Positions 50,031-62,628 of a stretch of 64,000 bases of DNA are shown one piece after another. The number at the start of each line of letters is the position of its first letter. The stretch's first letter is position 1. The position numbers and the translations under genes are program-made. The stretch is taken from assembly GCA_036244855.1 (NCBI GenBank), contig BQKZ01000660.1:1-64000 (forward strand), in the 5' to 3' direction. This stretch comes from Temnopleurus reevesii. Lineage: Eukaryota; Echinodermata; Echinoidea; Temnopleuroida; Temnopleuridae. A model generated the notes under the pieces. That model searched no databases and was not told where the DNA came from. It was given only the letters and a program-made list of their open reading frames with translations.

Positions 50031-50099
50031 CCCTCAAATATTTCTCCGTAAAACTTTACTAACTTTTACAAAGACATAATTAAAAAGTACGAAACAGCG

Positions 50100-50390
50100 C
50101 CAGCTATTGCTAACCAAAATTGATTTATCGGCTGCTATTGTCGCTCAACGACCATTCTTTTCGGGGGAAGGGGAGCCCTGTTCGATCGCTGGCCGCGCCT
50201 ACCCCCACTCGCTCCGCCTCGGTAAGCATTCACAATAGCACATTCACGGAGAGAAAAGTGTGCTGCACGGAGCGAACGGAAACTGGGAAAGTGAATTCGA
50301 AGGAATAAGGATTTTGATAATCGCTCCAGCCGCATGTTTCTTTCGTCATCAGCTCAAACAGACATCAGCATGAGTATGGATATTTTGGAA
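50100..50390 (+). promoter_or_regulatory. CpG-rich probable promoter and 5' UTR of a downstream gene
   Basis: An island of CG dinucleotides (TTCGATCGCTGGCCGCGCC, CGGAGCGAACGGAA) in otherwise CpG-poor sequence, directly before a first coding exon. A GTAAGC after CCTCG at 50221 could be an alternative leader donor. No clear TATA box is seen. Confidence 0.5.
50370..50390 (+). CDS. First coding exon of an unidentified gene (MSMDILE)
   Basis: ATG with A at -3 (CAGCATGAG) opens seven codons to a strong GTAAGT donor at 50391, in phase 0. I do not recognise the peptide. The next exon was not found and may lie in the N run or beyond the window. Confidence 0.4.
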
Positions 50391-51414
50391 GTAAGTGTTG
50401 ATCTTGAATTGTATATTTATTGAATTATCTTTCCAGAGAGGGTAAATTGTGCGTTGGAGTATCGCAAATCGGGTAAGCAAAAGTCCGAAAGATTACTTCA
50501 TCTCTTTCAGTATTTTGTGAGGTTGGAAGCAAATGTAAACATTCGCAAGTTGGGACTGAGAAATTGCATGGATATATCCTCGTGTGAGGAAAATCAATTA
50601 CTCTTTCCAGTTTTCGTGTGATTTGTGGCCCCACGAGTGTTCTTTGTATTTTATGTGCTTTGATCAAAATGAGATTTGAATATACCAGAGTCGTTTTTAA
50701 TCCAGATAAATGAGATGATTTTGTGGTAAATTGCTCTTTGAGATGTAGTTTGCAAGAATATAATGTCTAAATTTCTTGGAAAGTTGTTCATCTATCAACT
50801 TTTGAACTCAGGGACATTTAGGTAGTTGGGTGTGATCTCTCTTTTTTTTTTTAATGTGAATGATATGGCCCCTTGGGCATAGGTCAAATTTGGGTAATCC
50901 TGGGTTTTGGGGCCCTACATTATCGCAGGTTGATTTTGGTTGCCACCTGAAAAATTACCCCAACCTTACACTATACCCGAAGCCTAATAGTATGCTGGCG
51001 ACCAATTCCAGCCCAAAGTTTAGCCCCGGCCTAAAATCCAGGATTGCCCCAAAGTGTCAATATTTGATGTAAAAGATAAAAAATATGAGGGAAGGAGACA
51101 AGGATAATAAGGAAAAAAAAAGAGGAGAAAAATATAATAGAAAGATCATTTATATGGGGGAAAGTAGAAGAAGGGCTTTACATGTGTAGGAACTTTTTGA
51201 AAGAGATAAAAAAAAATTCTATGTCTTATACTAGGGAAACGAAGACGGGGGAATAGAATACCGACAAGTAGAATGAGGATAAAAATGAAAGTGAAACAAA
51301 TTGGAGGATTTAAGCAGAGAAGATAAGAATAAAGGAGAAGGGTAAATGGAGCAATTGAAAGAGGAAATGGAAGAAGTAGAGGGAAAAGGAAGATTGAGAG
51401 GAGGGAGTAAAAAA

Positions 51415-51660
51415 AGTCGTGTAGTGATGTAGTGGATCTGACTCTCTCCTCGATTAGAAGGTCAGAGGTTTGAATTCTCCCCCATGAAGTTAATCTCCTT
51501 CAGCAAGAAAATCATCCACATTGTGCTGCTCTCAACCCATGTGAGGTGAATGGTATATTGCAGGAATTGAAGCACCACATAATCTTCTCATAGCTGTCAT
51601 TGCTAAAGCCAGGGTAATATAATACTGCATAGAGACACAATGGCAGTAATGTGCTACAGA
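51415..51660 (+). mobile_element. tRNA-derived SINE
   Basis: Begins GTCGTGTAGTGATGTAGTGG, has a decayed B box GGTTTGAATTC, the CAGCAAGAAAATCATCC body and CTAAAGCCAGGGTAAT near the end. Confidence 0.85.
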
Positions 51661-51868
51661 AGCACTGTGAAAGAGATCTTTTTTTTTTTATTTCAGAGGA
51701 AAGAAGACAACTGGAGGATGAAAAGGGGAATGCTCAGGAGAAAATGAGAAGAGAGACAAATTGGATAATATTATGTTTTATTATAAAAAGTAGATGGGAG
51801 ACAGAAAATGAAAAGTTAGAAGATTGGAGGTGGAGGAGAAGGAGAAACTATAGTATGACAAGTAGAAG

Positions 51869-54152
51869 AGGAAAGGAAGCTATAAAGGATGAGGAAACAT
51901 TAAATTTTAACATGAAAATGAAGGACACAAAAATTATGATCTTCATGCTCTATTTCTGGTGGAATGATTGATGGATTATAACAGGGGATGCCAAATAAGG
52001 CACAATATTGTTTCCTGTTTTAAATAGATGCACAAGAGTTGATAATTTCTATATTAAGGGGTAAACAGGTGACACTTCCTCACAGGCCATTGTCTTGATG
52101 AAATGTTAGAAGTCATCACCCAAAATAGCACCAGCATGGCAGCATCTGTGCTCCTTTTTTTGCACTTGACAGAGGGATAGGGATAAGACTTTATTTAAAA
52201 TAATGAATAAAACAGATTTCTAGCAGGGGTAGGGGTGCATGTGTGTGTGTGTGTGTGTGTGTATGTGTGTGTGTGTGTGTGTGGGGGGGGTGGGGGGGGG
52301 GGGGGGGGTTGCAGTGCCCCTCACTATGGGAGTGTGTGAAATGCTTAAATCTAAAGCCTCACTGTGACAGCCCAGCCACTTTTCACAATGTCCCCCTCCC
52401 CCACCTGGAATGGTAGAAGGGTTTATCCCAGGTATTTAGTAATTTAGATCGATATTATTCACTTGTTAGATATTTTTCCCTTTAGAGCAACAAAAAAATC
52501 AAAACAATGAATTTACCATGGTGGTAGTTGATAGTTGAAGTTTAAAGATCAACTCATCAAATCCTAAATTTATTTCTCATAAATATCCTTTCGTGAATAA
52601 ATTTCTGTAATATGATAAATAGATGATGAACTTTGAATACAAAAATATATTTGTTGTATTGTGGTTCTTTGACAAGTCTAAAAGGGACCAAAAATGTCAA
52701 GAGATAACAACCCATAATTTTATATGTCAGAATCACCCCCAGACAAAAAAAAAATCATTTGTTCAATGATTTTCAGTACATGGTGCAGACACAGAAGGAG
52801 TTGTTCCCGTTTCATATATACCAAAGTCATGACTAAAGCTAATACTTTTTTTTCTTGATGATGATACATCTTACATGTATTTCATGACACTATCTGGTTT
52901 GGACGTCTCTGCTCTGTCTAGCCTGTATTAAGGATGATACAGGAAATCTTTTATCNAGAGGAAAGGAAGCTATAAAGGATGAGGAAACATTAAATTTTAA
53001 CATGAAAATGAAGGACACAAAAATTATGATCTTCATGCTCTATTTTTGGTGGAATGGATGATGGATTATAACAGGGTATGCCAAATAAGGCACAATATTG
53101 TTTCCTGTTTTAGTTGATGTTGAGGATTTCTATATTAAGGAGCGAACAGATGACACTTTCTCACAGCCCATTGTCTTGAATCGTTAAAAGTTGTCACCAA
53201 AAATAGTACCAGCATGGTAATTTCTGTGTTCCTTTTTTTTCTTTCTTTTTTTTTTTTTACTCTTGATGGAGGAAAAAAAACTTAATTACAAATACTAAAT
53301 ACAACATATTACTATACCAGCAGGGGCCTCTGGGAGGGGGCTGTAGCCCCTTCACTTTTTCACTTAAGCAAGCCTATGGGGAAAAAATTGCATTCATGAG
53401 GGTACCATTCCCCACCTCCTGGTCTAGTAGAAGGATTTTGCTAGGGTAGGAAGGTTTTGAAATCTTACTTTTAATAAGGTTTTATTGAATTATAGTCCTC
53501 AATTGGGGTAGGGGTCAAAATGTGGTCATTATAAGCTCATCAAGTATTTGAAGTGGAAACTTTTCTGAGGTTGTTGTACCAACACAAATAACATGAAATT
53601 TGAATATTTAGGCTCTACTTAAAGAAAATAAATATTTTTGCCCCATTAAATAAGAACAAAACTAAGAATTAACCATGCATAGCAATTGATAAAGTGCAAA
53701 GGAGATTTCTAAGCTCATTAGATCCAAATTAAATCTTGATTGAATTAAATTCTTTTCATGGATATTTTTTTACTTAAATAAATTGCTGGTAATGGAAGTT
53801 TATCCAACAACAGAAGTGTTGTTCTGATATTATTATGAACATTGAATAAAAAATGATATTTGTTATATTGTGGTTTGTTGACAATTCTAAAAGGGATCAA
53901 AAATGTCACGAGATAGCAGCCCACAATTTTTGGTAGAATAACCCCAAAGAAAAGACATACAATGATTTTAAACACATTGTGCAAACACAGAAGGAATTGT
54001 TCCCATTTTATATTCCAAAGTCATGACTAAAGCTAATGCTTTTTTTTTCTTGACGATGATACATCTTACATGTATTTCATGACACTATCTGGTTTGGACG
54101 TCTCTGCTCTGTCTAGCCTGTATTAAGGATGATACAGGAAATCTTTTATCAA
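51869..54152. repeat. Direct duplication broken by a single N (51869-52955 and 52957-54152)
   Basis: Sequence after the N restarts with AGAGGAAAGGAAGCTATAAA, as at 51869. Both copies end with ATGATACAGGAAATCTTTTATC, the first ending exactly at the N. The copies differ by scattered substitutions and indels. Tandem assembly of two haplotypes is the likely cause. Confidence 0.85.
52230..52309. repeat. (GT)n microsatellite followed by poly-G
   Basis: GTGTGT units interrupted once by GTATGT, then a long G run. Confidence 0.95.
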
Positions 54153-54404
54153 TGGGCTTTAGGTTTTGAGCTGGGTCATGAGGTTGGAAATGAGTAACCC
54201 AGTCAGTATGGGCTGAGAGATTCAAATTTCTCTGCGGTATGTTCCTTCACACAGATACTAGGGAATAAAAATTATGCGTCCGTGTGTCAAAAGATTTTAG
54301 ATACAGTCAACTCTGCCCAAATGGAAATTAAGTAAAATAAATGCTTAGATTGATATAATAATTTGTTGGAACAAATCATAAAAATCATAAACTTTTCTGT
54401 CGAA

Positions 54405-54690
54405 GTGTGGTGGTGTATTGGTTTAGACTCTTGCCTTTCAACGAGAGGGTCGCATGTTTGAAACCTACTCATGACTTGAATTTCCTTCAGCAAGAAATTC
54501 ATCCACATTGTTCTGCACTCAACCCAGGTTAGGTGAATGGGTACCTGGCATGAATGTTTTCCTTGAAAAACAGTGTGCTACTTACAGCTGCGCTGCTAAA
54601 GCCAGGGTAATTATGCTACATTGTAGAGCATTTAGGTACGACTCATAAAGTTAGTGTTAGGCGCGATATAAGAACATGTAATAATTACTA
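54405..54690 (+). mobile_element. tRNA-derived SINE
   Basis: Begins GTGGTGGTGTATTGG, continues with the CTTTCAACGAGAGGGTCGC tRNA-like arm, the common body, and the GTTAGGCGCGATATAA tail. Confidence 0.88.
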
Positions 54691-56589
54691 TAATTACAAA
54701 GACCTACCTCCTCTAAGTCTAATTTCTTCCAAGTCTAACAGATTATTGTGTTCCCAAGAGATTTGACTTTATTAGCCTGGGAAGAGTTACCTGTATATTT
54801 GGGAGTAGATTAAAGTCTGGGAAATTACTCACAAATAATCAGTATAAATTTGCACAGGAGAGGACAAAGCAGATGAGAATGAGAAGGAATAATTAGGAGA
54901 AAAATATGAACAAAAAGAGGAAGAGGATTAAAGAAAATGGAGAAATGAAGAGATGGAGAAGTATAAGTTGAAGAAGACATTGGAGTAGACTGGAAGTAGA
55001 AGTAGAATAAGAAGTAAAAGTAGAAGTAGAACGAGGAATAGAAAGGGTATCCGAAATGGGGAGGGGGAGGATAAAGCTGAGTTAGAGGAAGAAGAAGGAA
55101 TTGAAATTGGAGAAGGAAGAGGAGGTGGACAGATTGGGGGGGGGGATGAAGGAGGAAGATATGGGTTAAAAAAAGTAGTTGTTTTTGGGTGTAGCTCAAA
55201 AGTTGCAATTGATCGCAAGTTGCAGTTGATCGGAATGCGGCAATCAAAATCATTGTTTCATACGCGTCTTGTTAAATGCGCATAGCGTGCGCGAATGAAA
55301 ATGCGCATTACAATTTGTAAAGTTGCAGTTGATTTGCAGTTGATTTTGAGCAACACCCCATTAGTAGTAGATGTCATTGTCCGAGATTGGCAGACACCCA
55401 AATCTTGCAGACGACTAGCTGTCATACATGGATAATCAACAATATGTTTAGCATGGCAGATATATTGGTCATGCTAGGTAGAAGGAGAAATTCCAAACAT
55501 TGAAGAGAGCTCATTAGATAGTTCATGGAATAATCGGACTGGCAAACCGAATGATTCCTCATGGACAAACTATTAAAAACATTTTCGCTGAGAAATTAGA
55601 TTGTGAAATGAGCAATGAATTCCTGTAAAAAATGTTTCATCAGAATTCTGTAATATATGGTCAGAATAGTGAGTTTTGTCTTAATATTTTTCATCTTTCA
55701 TACACTCATGCACAAAAACAGGTTTACAAAAGTTTAATATTTAAAAAAATGTCACTCTTTTCGCGACCTTTAAAAAAAATATATCCCTGCATGGCATAAC
55801 TGGGTCTATCTCTCTAAGTATCATGCACATTTTTATTCAGGCTGTTTGCTATAAAAGTCCTCCAATTTTCTTTTTACACAAACTGTATTACACAAAAACT
55901 AACCCAGCAAAAACTTGACACATTTGAAAAATGATCTATTTTGGTGGTGATTTTGTTGCGGAAGCATGTATTTGTTTGCTATGCCATATTGTATTTTTTG
56001 TCACATTTGACAAATACCTAAAACAGTAAAGATTTGACACCTTTGTTAACAATTTTTGTCCACCCAGCTCCAAGTTCACACATAGAGCATTCGGTCCTCT
56101 CTAAACTCTGCGATATGTTTGCACCCAAGTCGTCAAAGTAGCCCAGATTACCAACCCACTGAGGTGTTTAGCGACTCCTCGATAAATCTACCGGAATTCA
56201 TCCAAATGTAAATTGAATTCTGCAGTAGCCCAAGCTCCATGCATACCACTGGATTTACACAGATACTTTATTTGCAGAACACTCGGCAAAAACACACATT
56301 GGAAAAAAAGTGACTTTTTGTTTGGAACACTTTCGCTATAGTTCTTTTGTGTCAGTTTTCTCAAGTGTTCATAAGACCTTGTAAAGACTGTTAGTTTTTG
56401 GGACTAGAAATCTGTTTTGGTACATGCTTTAAATAATCTTACGCTTCTATGTAGTGTAAAGATCTTGTAGTAACTTTTCATGCATTCTCCCAGAAAAAAT
56501 GGGAGTGCCTTTTTGTATCTACACATGGGTTTTGATTTAACACTGGCATTCCGATTGGCGTTTCTTTTTTTCTTTACTGTACTAGCATT

Positions 56590-56714
56590 CAGCAATGAAA
56601 TAATAATAATAATAATAATGAACGGCTTTTATATAGCGCTTATCAACTCTAAGAATTCTCTAAGCGCTCTACAATTGCAGCATTATTACCCTGGCTTTAG
56701 CCCGGCAGCCACTN
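56590..56714 (-). mobile_element. SINE 3' end in reverse orientation, cut by the N run
   Basis: Reads AATAATAAT, TATATAGCGC and then CCCTGGCTTTAGCCCGGCAG, the reverse complement of the SINE tail. The sequence is lost in the Ns at 56714. Confidence 0.85.
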
Positions 56715-57428
56715 NNNNNNNNNNNNNNNNNNNNNNNNNNNNNNNNNNNNNNNNNNNNNNNNNNNNNNNNNNNNNNNNNNNNNNNNNNNNNNNNNNNNNN
56801 NNNNNNNNNNNNNNNNNNNNNNNNNNNNNNNNNNNNNNNNNNNNNNNNNNNNNNNNNNNNNNNNNNNNNNNNNNNNNNNNNNNNNNNNNNNNNNNNNNNN
56901 NNNNNNNNNNNNNNNNNNNNNNNNNNNNNNNNNNNNNNNNNNNNNNNNNNNNNNNNNNNNNNNNNNNNNNNNNNNNNNNNNNNNNNNNNNNNNNNNNNNN
57001 NNNNNNNNNNNNNNNNNNNNNNNNNNNNNNNNNNNNNNNNNNNNNNNNNNNNNNNNNNNNNNNNNNNNNNNNNNNNNNNNNNNNNNNNNNNNNNNNNNNN
57101 NNNNNNNNNNNNNNNNNNNNNNNNNNNNNNNNNNNNNNNNNNNNNNNNNNNNNNNNNNNNNNNNNNNNNNNNNNNNNNNNNNNNNNNNNNNNNNNNNNNN
57201 NNNNNNNNNNNNNNNNNNNNNNNNNNNNNNNNNNNNNNNNNNNNNNNNNNNNNNNNNNNNNNNNNNNNNNNNNNNNNNNNNNNNNNNNNNNNNNNNNNNN
57301 NNNNNNNNNNNNNNNNNNNNNNNNNNNNNNNNNNNNNNNNNNNNNNNNNNNNNNNNNNNNNNNNNNNNNNNNNNNNNNNNNNNNNNNNNNNNNNNNNNNN
57401 NNNNNNNNNNNNNNNNNNNNNNNNNNNN
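56714..57428. other. Assembly gap (N run)
   Basis: Run of N. Reading frames through it are meaningless. It could hide an exon of the gene starting at 50370. Confidence 1.
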
Positions 57429-57572
57429 CCACAGACAAAGTATTGTTGTCGTTTTCAGTTCATTGGGTCAGAAATTCTACTTTGAGCTTGCCACTAAAAT
57501 TTCTGACCTTTATTTTTATTCATTTATTATTATTATTTTTTTTTCATTATTTTTTTTTTTTTTACTTGTCAG

Positions 57573-57596
57573 GGATTGTGAATGGGGGCGCCAAAA
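57573..57596 (+). CDS. Weak micro-exon candidate
   Basis: 24 bases between a pyrimidine-rich acceptor (CTTGTCAG) and GTAAGT. Phase 0 would stop at once; the other two phases stay open and remain open on joining to 57824. No homology recognised. Confidence 0.2.
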
Positions 57597-57823
57597 GTAA
57601 GTTGAGCCCCTCTGATGTTAAAATCCGGGATATACACATAAGATTAAGTGTGCATTATGGACCTGTACATTTGTTATTTAGGTAGCACAATGCAAAACCA
57701 ATGTCAGAAATATTTGAGCAATATATTTAGTTTGCATCGGCTGATTACATGAATCCCTTTCAAGGAGTTTTGCTTTATATTTCAGTTGTTTGCAACTCAA
57801 TCTTTCTGTTTTCTTCATTACAG

Positions 57824-57860
57824 AGCCAGGGAATTGTACTCTCAGAAGCACAGCACGCAA
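57824..57860 (+). CDS. Weak micro-exon candidate
   Basis: 37 bases between TTCATTACAG and GTAAGT. Joined to 57573-57596, one phase reads DCEWGRQKARELYSQKHSTQ. Splice signals are good but the length is too small to be confident. Confidence 0.22.
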
Positions 57861-58096
57861 GTAAGTGTACATGTAGTCATGTTACTTTTATACCTCAAGG
57901 TTGCACAAGATCTTGTATGTACATGGTGCCAAAAATGTTTAACTGGGCACGATAGCATAAAACTTTAACATTGGAAACTTGGGCAAACTTTTTGCCACAG
58001 TGTTTACATGTGTAAAACTCTATATGGCAAAATTGCTCTTTGCGAGAGTTTTTTCCAATGTTTTCTATGGCAAAAAGTTTTATTCAATGGGCCCCG

Positions 58097-59455
58097 GATT
58101 AGTGACTTTGTTCATGCGACAGTATTTGCCGTTTCATTCGATTTTTGTTCTATTCAGATTTTTTATTAAATTATAGTAAAATGTTAAAAAGGTTATGATC
58201 ATATACATCTATTTTGTTCCTGAGGGATAGTTTCAGTATTTTTTTAATTGACATTTAATTGTTGGTATTTTAGGAAATAGGGACAAAAATCCTGCTTTGC
58301 CGATTTTAACAAAGATAGAATATACAAACTGGTATAGACATGAATAAGTTTAAATTTGTGAGTCTCTTTTCCATTGGGAGATTTGAGTAAAGAATGTGAA
58401 TGTTTTTACCATTCTTAAAGAGGTTTTAGACTATTTTGAAAGGGCTTTCCTACTTTTCTTGATAATTCTACTACATAGTCCAGTGGGGAAAACCATTTTC
58501 AATCAAAATCATGCCTCTTTTTCAGTAATATTGTTTGTGAGGTCTGTGTTACTGAAGGCTTTCAATGGTTAGGGATGATCAAGTAGAATCAGTTCAAAGC
58601 TTCTTCCAACCTTTTGATTTTGCAGCTAGCTTTTGTCCTCTCCTAGGGACTTTCTCGAGCCTAATGACTTTGGCGTAAGCTGTGAACTTAATTCCATATG
58701 TTCAATGCGCTTCTATTCCATTACACACTAATACGTGAGAAACAAATAAAAGCAAGCACAAGAAAACAATTGGGGCAATTCCACTCAACACCAATGAGAA
58801 CACGAGGTTCATTAATACTTGTGACTGAAACTTTCAATTACTTCATTGTTGGGCCACCCTGTCTATAAGTGCATAAAAAACTATGTACCTGAACAAGTGT
58901 AACATGAGGGACTAAAGTCATATCAGAGCTGAATGTTTCGAGCCCTACAAATCAGTTTGTAATTGAATTCGCGTATCAGTTTCATCCCTCTATTCAATGG
59001 TTTTGATCTTATTTTCCAAAGATATTAGTGGTGCGAACTTGGAGGACATGATTTAGATTTCATGTGGCATTCCTACAGCTTGTCTCACGAGTGCACGTGA
59101 CAAAAGTGAATGTAAGATCACTTTCAAAAAGAATTTGAATGTTTGGTGGTTTAGGGATTGTCTGAAGCTGAGTTTAAATTTGACCTTGAAATGTTTTGTT
59201 ATGACTGAAATATGCAAGGTTTGGGAATCCTTTTTTTTAGTAATTTCGGAAAAAATGTGTCAGCTACATGTAGTTCTCCTAATAATCCTCAGGGATTTTA
59301 AAGTTATGTCAAGCTGCGTTGGCGATTTCAACAACTGCTAACAATAAGCATTTCAATGGTATGTCAGCGCATTTGTCGCTATGTTAGGTATTATTCCTGT
59401 CTAATATTTCTAGTATTGTAATTGGAAATACCACTGACGATATATCCCCCTGAGA
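58097..59455. other. AT-rich sequence, nothing recognised
   Basis: Short frames only, with no convincing exon on either strand. Confidence 0.65.
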
Positions 59456-59782
59456 TGGTCCAGTTGAGGACCCTGTGGTCTGATGGCACCTGCCCCTACA
59501 CATCAATATCATCACTCTGAACATACATGGACTACTACATGTACGAGCGAGATAGAGAGAAAAAATTTTTACGAGGTGTATCATTCAAATTTGAATATTT
59601 ACGACAGGAGAAGAAGAAAGAGAGAAGCAGTCAGCAACCCCACATAATATGTTCCTCTGATCTTGTGGGGAAGCGAGATCAGAGAGTTGGGTTTATTAGT
59701 CCATACATGTTCATCGCAAGGATATGTGTCTGGAGGCAGGTGCCGTCAGGCCACAGGGCCCTCAAGTGGACTGTCCAGCCCC
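59456..59782. mobile_element. Foldback element, 'TCCAGTTGAGGAC' family
   Basis: GGTCCAGTTGAGGACCCTGT at the left and CACAGGGCCCTCAAGTGGAC at the right are inverted. The inner arms GGCACCTGCC and GGCAGGTGCC pair too. Confidence 0.85.
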
Positions 59783-61929
59783 AAAGTAAAACTCGATGGT
59801 ATAAAATCTCAAGCTCCAGTGGCACAACACCAACCATATTTTGCTACCTGCTCTAAATAAGAGTATTAAAATACTGTCAAAATTTCAAACTACTCGATGA
59901 AAGGAAAGCTTAGCTCTTTCTCACACTCTTTCCATGACAAGTGATGGGTTTTATATTACTTTCCTAGGAGCATAGTGCAAGTGAGTGAAAGCTATTAGAA
60001 GTGAATAACTCCGGTTTCATTGGTATCGTACTATGAACCCACACTGGGGAAGAATCTATTGAAAAGTTTAACAAAACTTGGGAAGTACGGCACCTATTTG
60101 TAGTGGGTAGGTCTATTCAATAAGTTTTCTTTGTTGTTGAAAGCAGAATTTTAAAGGAATTTTAGATGGAATCGGCCAGAGTCAGCCATTTTCTCAGTGA
60201 GGAAAATTTATTCGGAGGGGGTCGTGAATATAAGCAATTTGAAGTACAGTAAATTTATAAAATCTTTCGAATTATTTTTAAAGATCCGAATTCAATTTTC
60301 AATCCATCAATTCATTGTAATTTTGTTTGAATGGAATAAAGATAAAAATCTTGAAATAGAAGAGCAAATATTTTGTCCAAAGTTGGTCAATTCTAGTGTA
60401 TAGTAGTCAGGAAGTTCTACGGGGGGTGGCTGAATTTCCCTACCACCCCCCCCCCCTCATGCGCAGAAGGATGCTATCATTCAAACGATACCAAACACCT
60501 CTGCCCAACCCCTTGGATTTTCTTAAATTTATGCGCCTTTTATCAAAAATGTTCTCAATAATACCCTTTGTGTGAAGAGAAGGAATCTATTCGTAATCTA
60601 TTCGCATATTTGAATTTGACTACTCAATGGATGATTTTATGCAAAAAAAGAAAAGTTCATTTACCATAGCTCATCCCATATAGGCTACCCTTTTGAGACA
60701 AGGTTATTATTTTGCTTTGAAGTGTAACTCGAACTCATCAATTTTTAATTGCTCTCAAATTGATGCTGTAGTATACTCCAATTTGTGTCCAGTTTAGCAC
60801 AGTTTCGCCATTGGTGTACACTACGTGTTGCTGTCAAAACGATTGCAAATTACCTACACGTAACTTGAGATCAATCCAACCTTAATGTTAAGAAATTGAG
60901 TTTGTTGTTCCTTCCTCTGGCTATTTGATGAATCTGAGAGAGAGAGAGAAAGTTTCTTTTCATCCTCGAAACTCTTAGGTATAAGTCGTGAGGGCATGAA
61001 CCTCGTTCTCTCGCTAAAGCAATAAACGGCTATAGAAAATGGGATTTGGTTTTGTATGGAAGAAGAACCAAGATGTTTGGAAAAGGTGTGTTCACATGTT
61101 TATGTAATATGCAGGGGTTGCCAACTTCCTAAAATATACATCAGGATGCATGTAGAAAGTAAAATATTATGGAGACAAAGGATAGAATTTATTTGATAAA
61201 AACTCTCTTATTATAGACCTTTGGAATTTTTAGTTCAAATATTTTAGAAAACAGTTGAAGGGGTGTTGCTAGAAATTTGCAATCAATTGTAAGTTGCAGT
61301 TGATCGGCAAGCACCAATTAAAACCTTTGTGTCATGCCTATTTTAATAAAAGCGCAGACTCTGAGGGCATGATAATGCGTGCTTCAATTTGCAACAGATT
61401 TTGAGTTGATTTGCAATTGATCACAGCCTTCTAGCAACACCCCCTTAAGTCCAGCCATCTTCTGAGATGTAAGTCAAGAGATGGAGAACAACAATTTTTT
61501 TTTTTTTTGGGGGGGGAGGATTTTATTGAGATAAAGACTTGGCACAAATCCCTTTTTTCTCCCATTTTGGAGAGAACATTGATGTCTTCAAACTTCATGC
61601 GAGTTCAAGGCTATGTTTCTCGTGGAATAACAATCAACCACCCAAGATCGACAAGATTAAAACGATCCAACTATTCCATTTCCTGCGAGAGTGGGTGCAG
61701 ACCAAGGTCCCCAAATCCAGTTTGAGAAGTTCATGAGGTCTTCAATATTTTGCTTTGTCTGTCGCTTCCTTGTTGCAAAAAAAAATCATAGAAACATTGC
61801 ACAATTTGTATGTTTACTCCTATTGTACTGTATTCTGCATAAAATGTTGTGCATAAAACATTGTCCCCATGCAGACTTCTCAAACGTTACATAACGGTTC
61901 CCTTACCAACCAAAATCAAGGGTGGTTTT

Positions 61930-62090
61930 TTCACCAAGATATATAAGAAAGACTTTAATAATGACGTTAAGAACGACTGGTATCCATTAATCTACTTAGC
62001 GATCAATAATTATTGCACATATATGCAGCACAAGAACTGATACCAGTTGTTCTTAAAGTCTTTTGTACCTTGCTGAAACACCACCCTGGC
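61930..62090. mobile_element. Foldback element, 'TTTCACCAAGA' family
   Basis: TTCACCAAGATATATAAG at the left, GTACCTTGCTGAAACACC at the right, with AAGAACGACTGGTATC and GATACCAGTTGTTCTT inside. Confidence 0.85.
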
Positions 62091-62557
62091 CTGCTAAATT
62101 AATTATTTTTAAAGTAAACTTTTGAAAAAGATATGAAAAGTTGAATTTGAAAGTTTTGACCTGCCCAAGATTTGGGCCTTCTTTTGCATTTACAATGATA
62201 AGGCTGGCCTTGTGCTACTGCTAGGCTTGCCTATTTTGGCATTACTGTAGTCCAGTTGAGGACTGTGTTTTCTGATAGCACCCACCTCTGCATATTCTCT
62301 TACACTGAACACACAGGGACTACATAGCACTCAACCACAGAGTCCTTACATAACCCTCTGATCTGTATACCCTGGAGGCGCGATCAGAGTCCTTGTGTGT
62401 TCAGTGTAAGAGAATATGCAGAGGTGGGTGCTATCAGAAAACACAGTCCTCAACTGGACTAGCATTACTGCAATTAGGTCTATGTTTTTGATGGTTTCTG
62501 TAAAGATGAAAGTTTGAACTCTTCATCTTTCCAGGGACCAGAATTGCATAAAGTTTA

Positions 62558-62628
<71 letters not shown>

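Noticed and set aside
54825..55253. 142-residue - strand frame rich in Phe, Leu and Tyr
   Set aside because: Comes from GA-rich simple sequence running into a MITE.
56480..57685. 401-residue frame
   Set aside because: Most of it is the N run; the rest is SINE and AT-rich sequence.
61539..61736. Possible exon reading NQPPKIDKIKTIQLFHFLREW
   Set aside because: Looks protein-like in one frame, but I see no convincing acceptor or donor pair and recognise no family.
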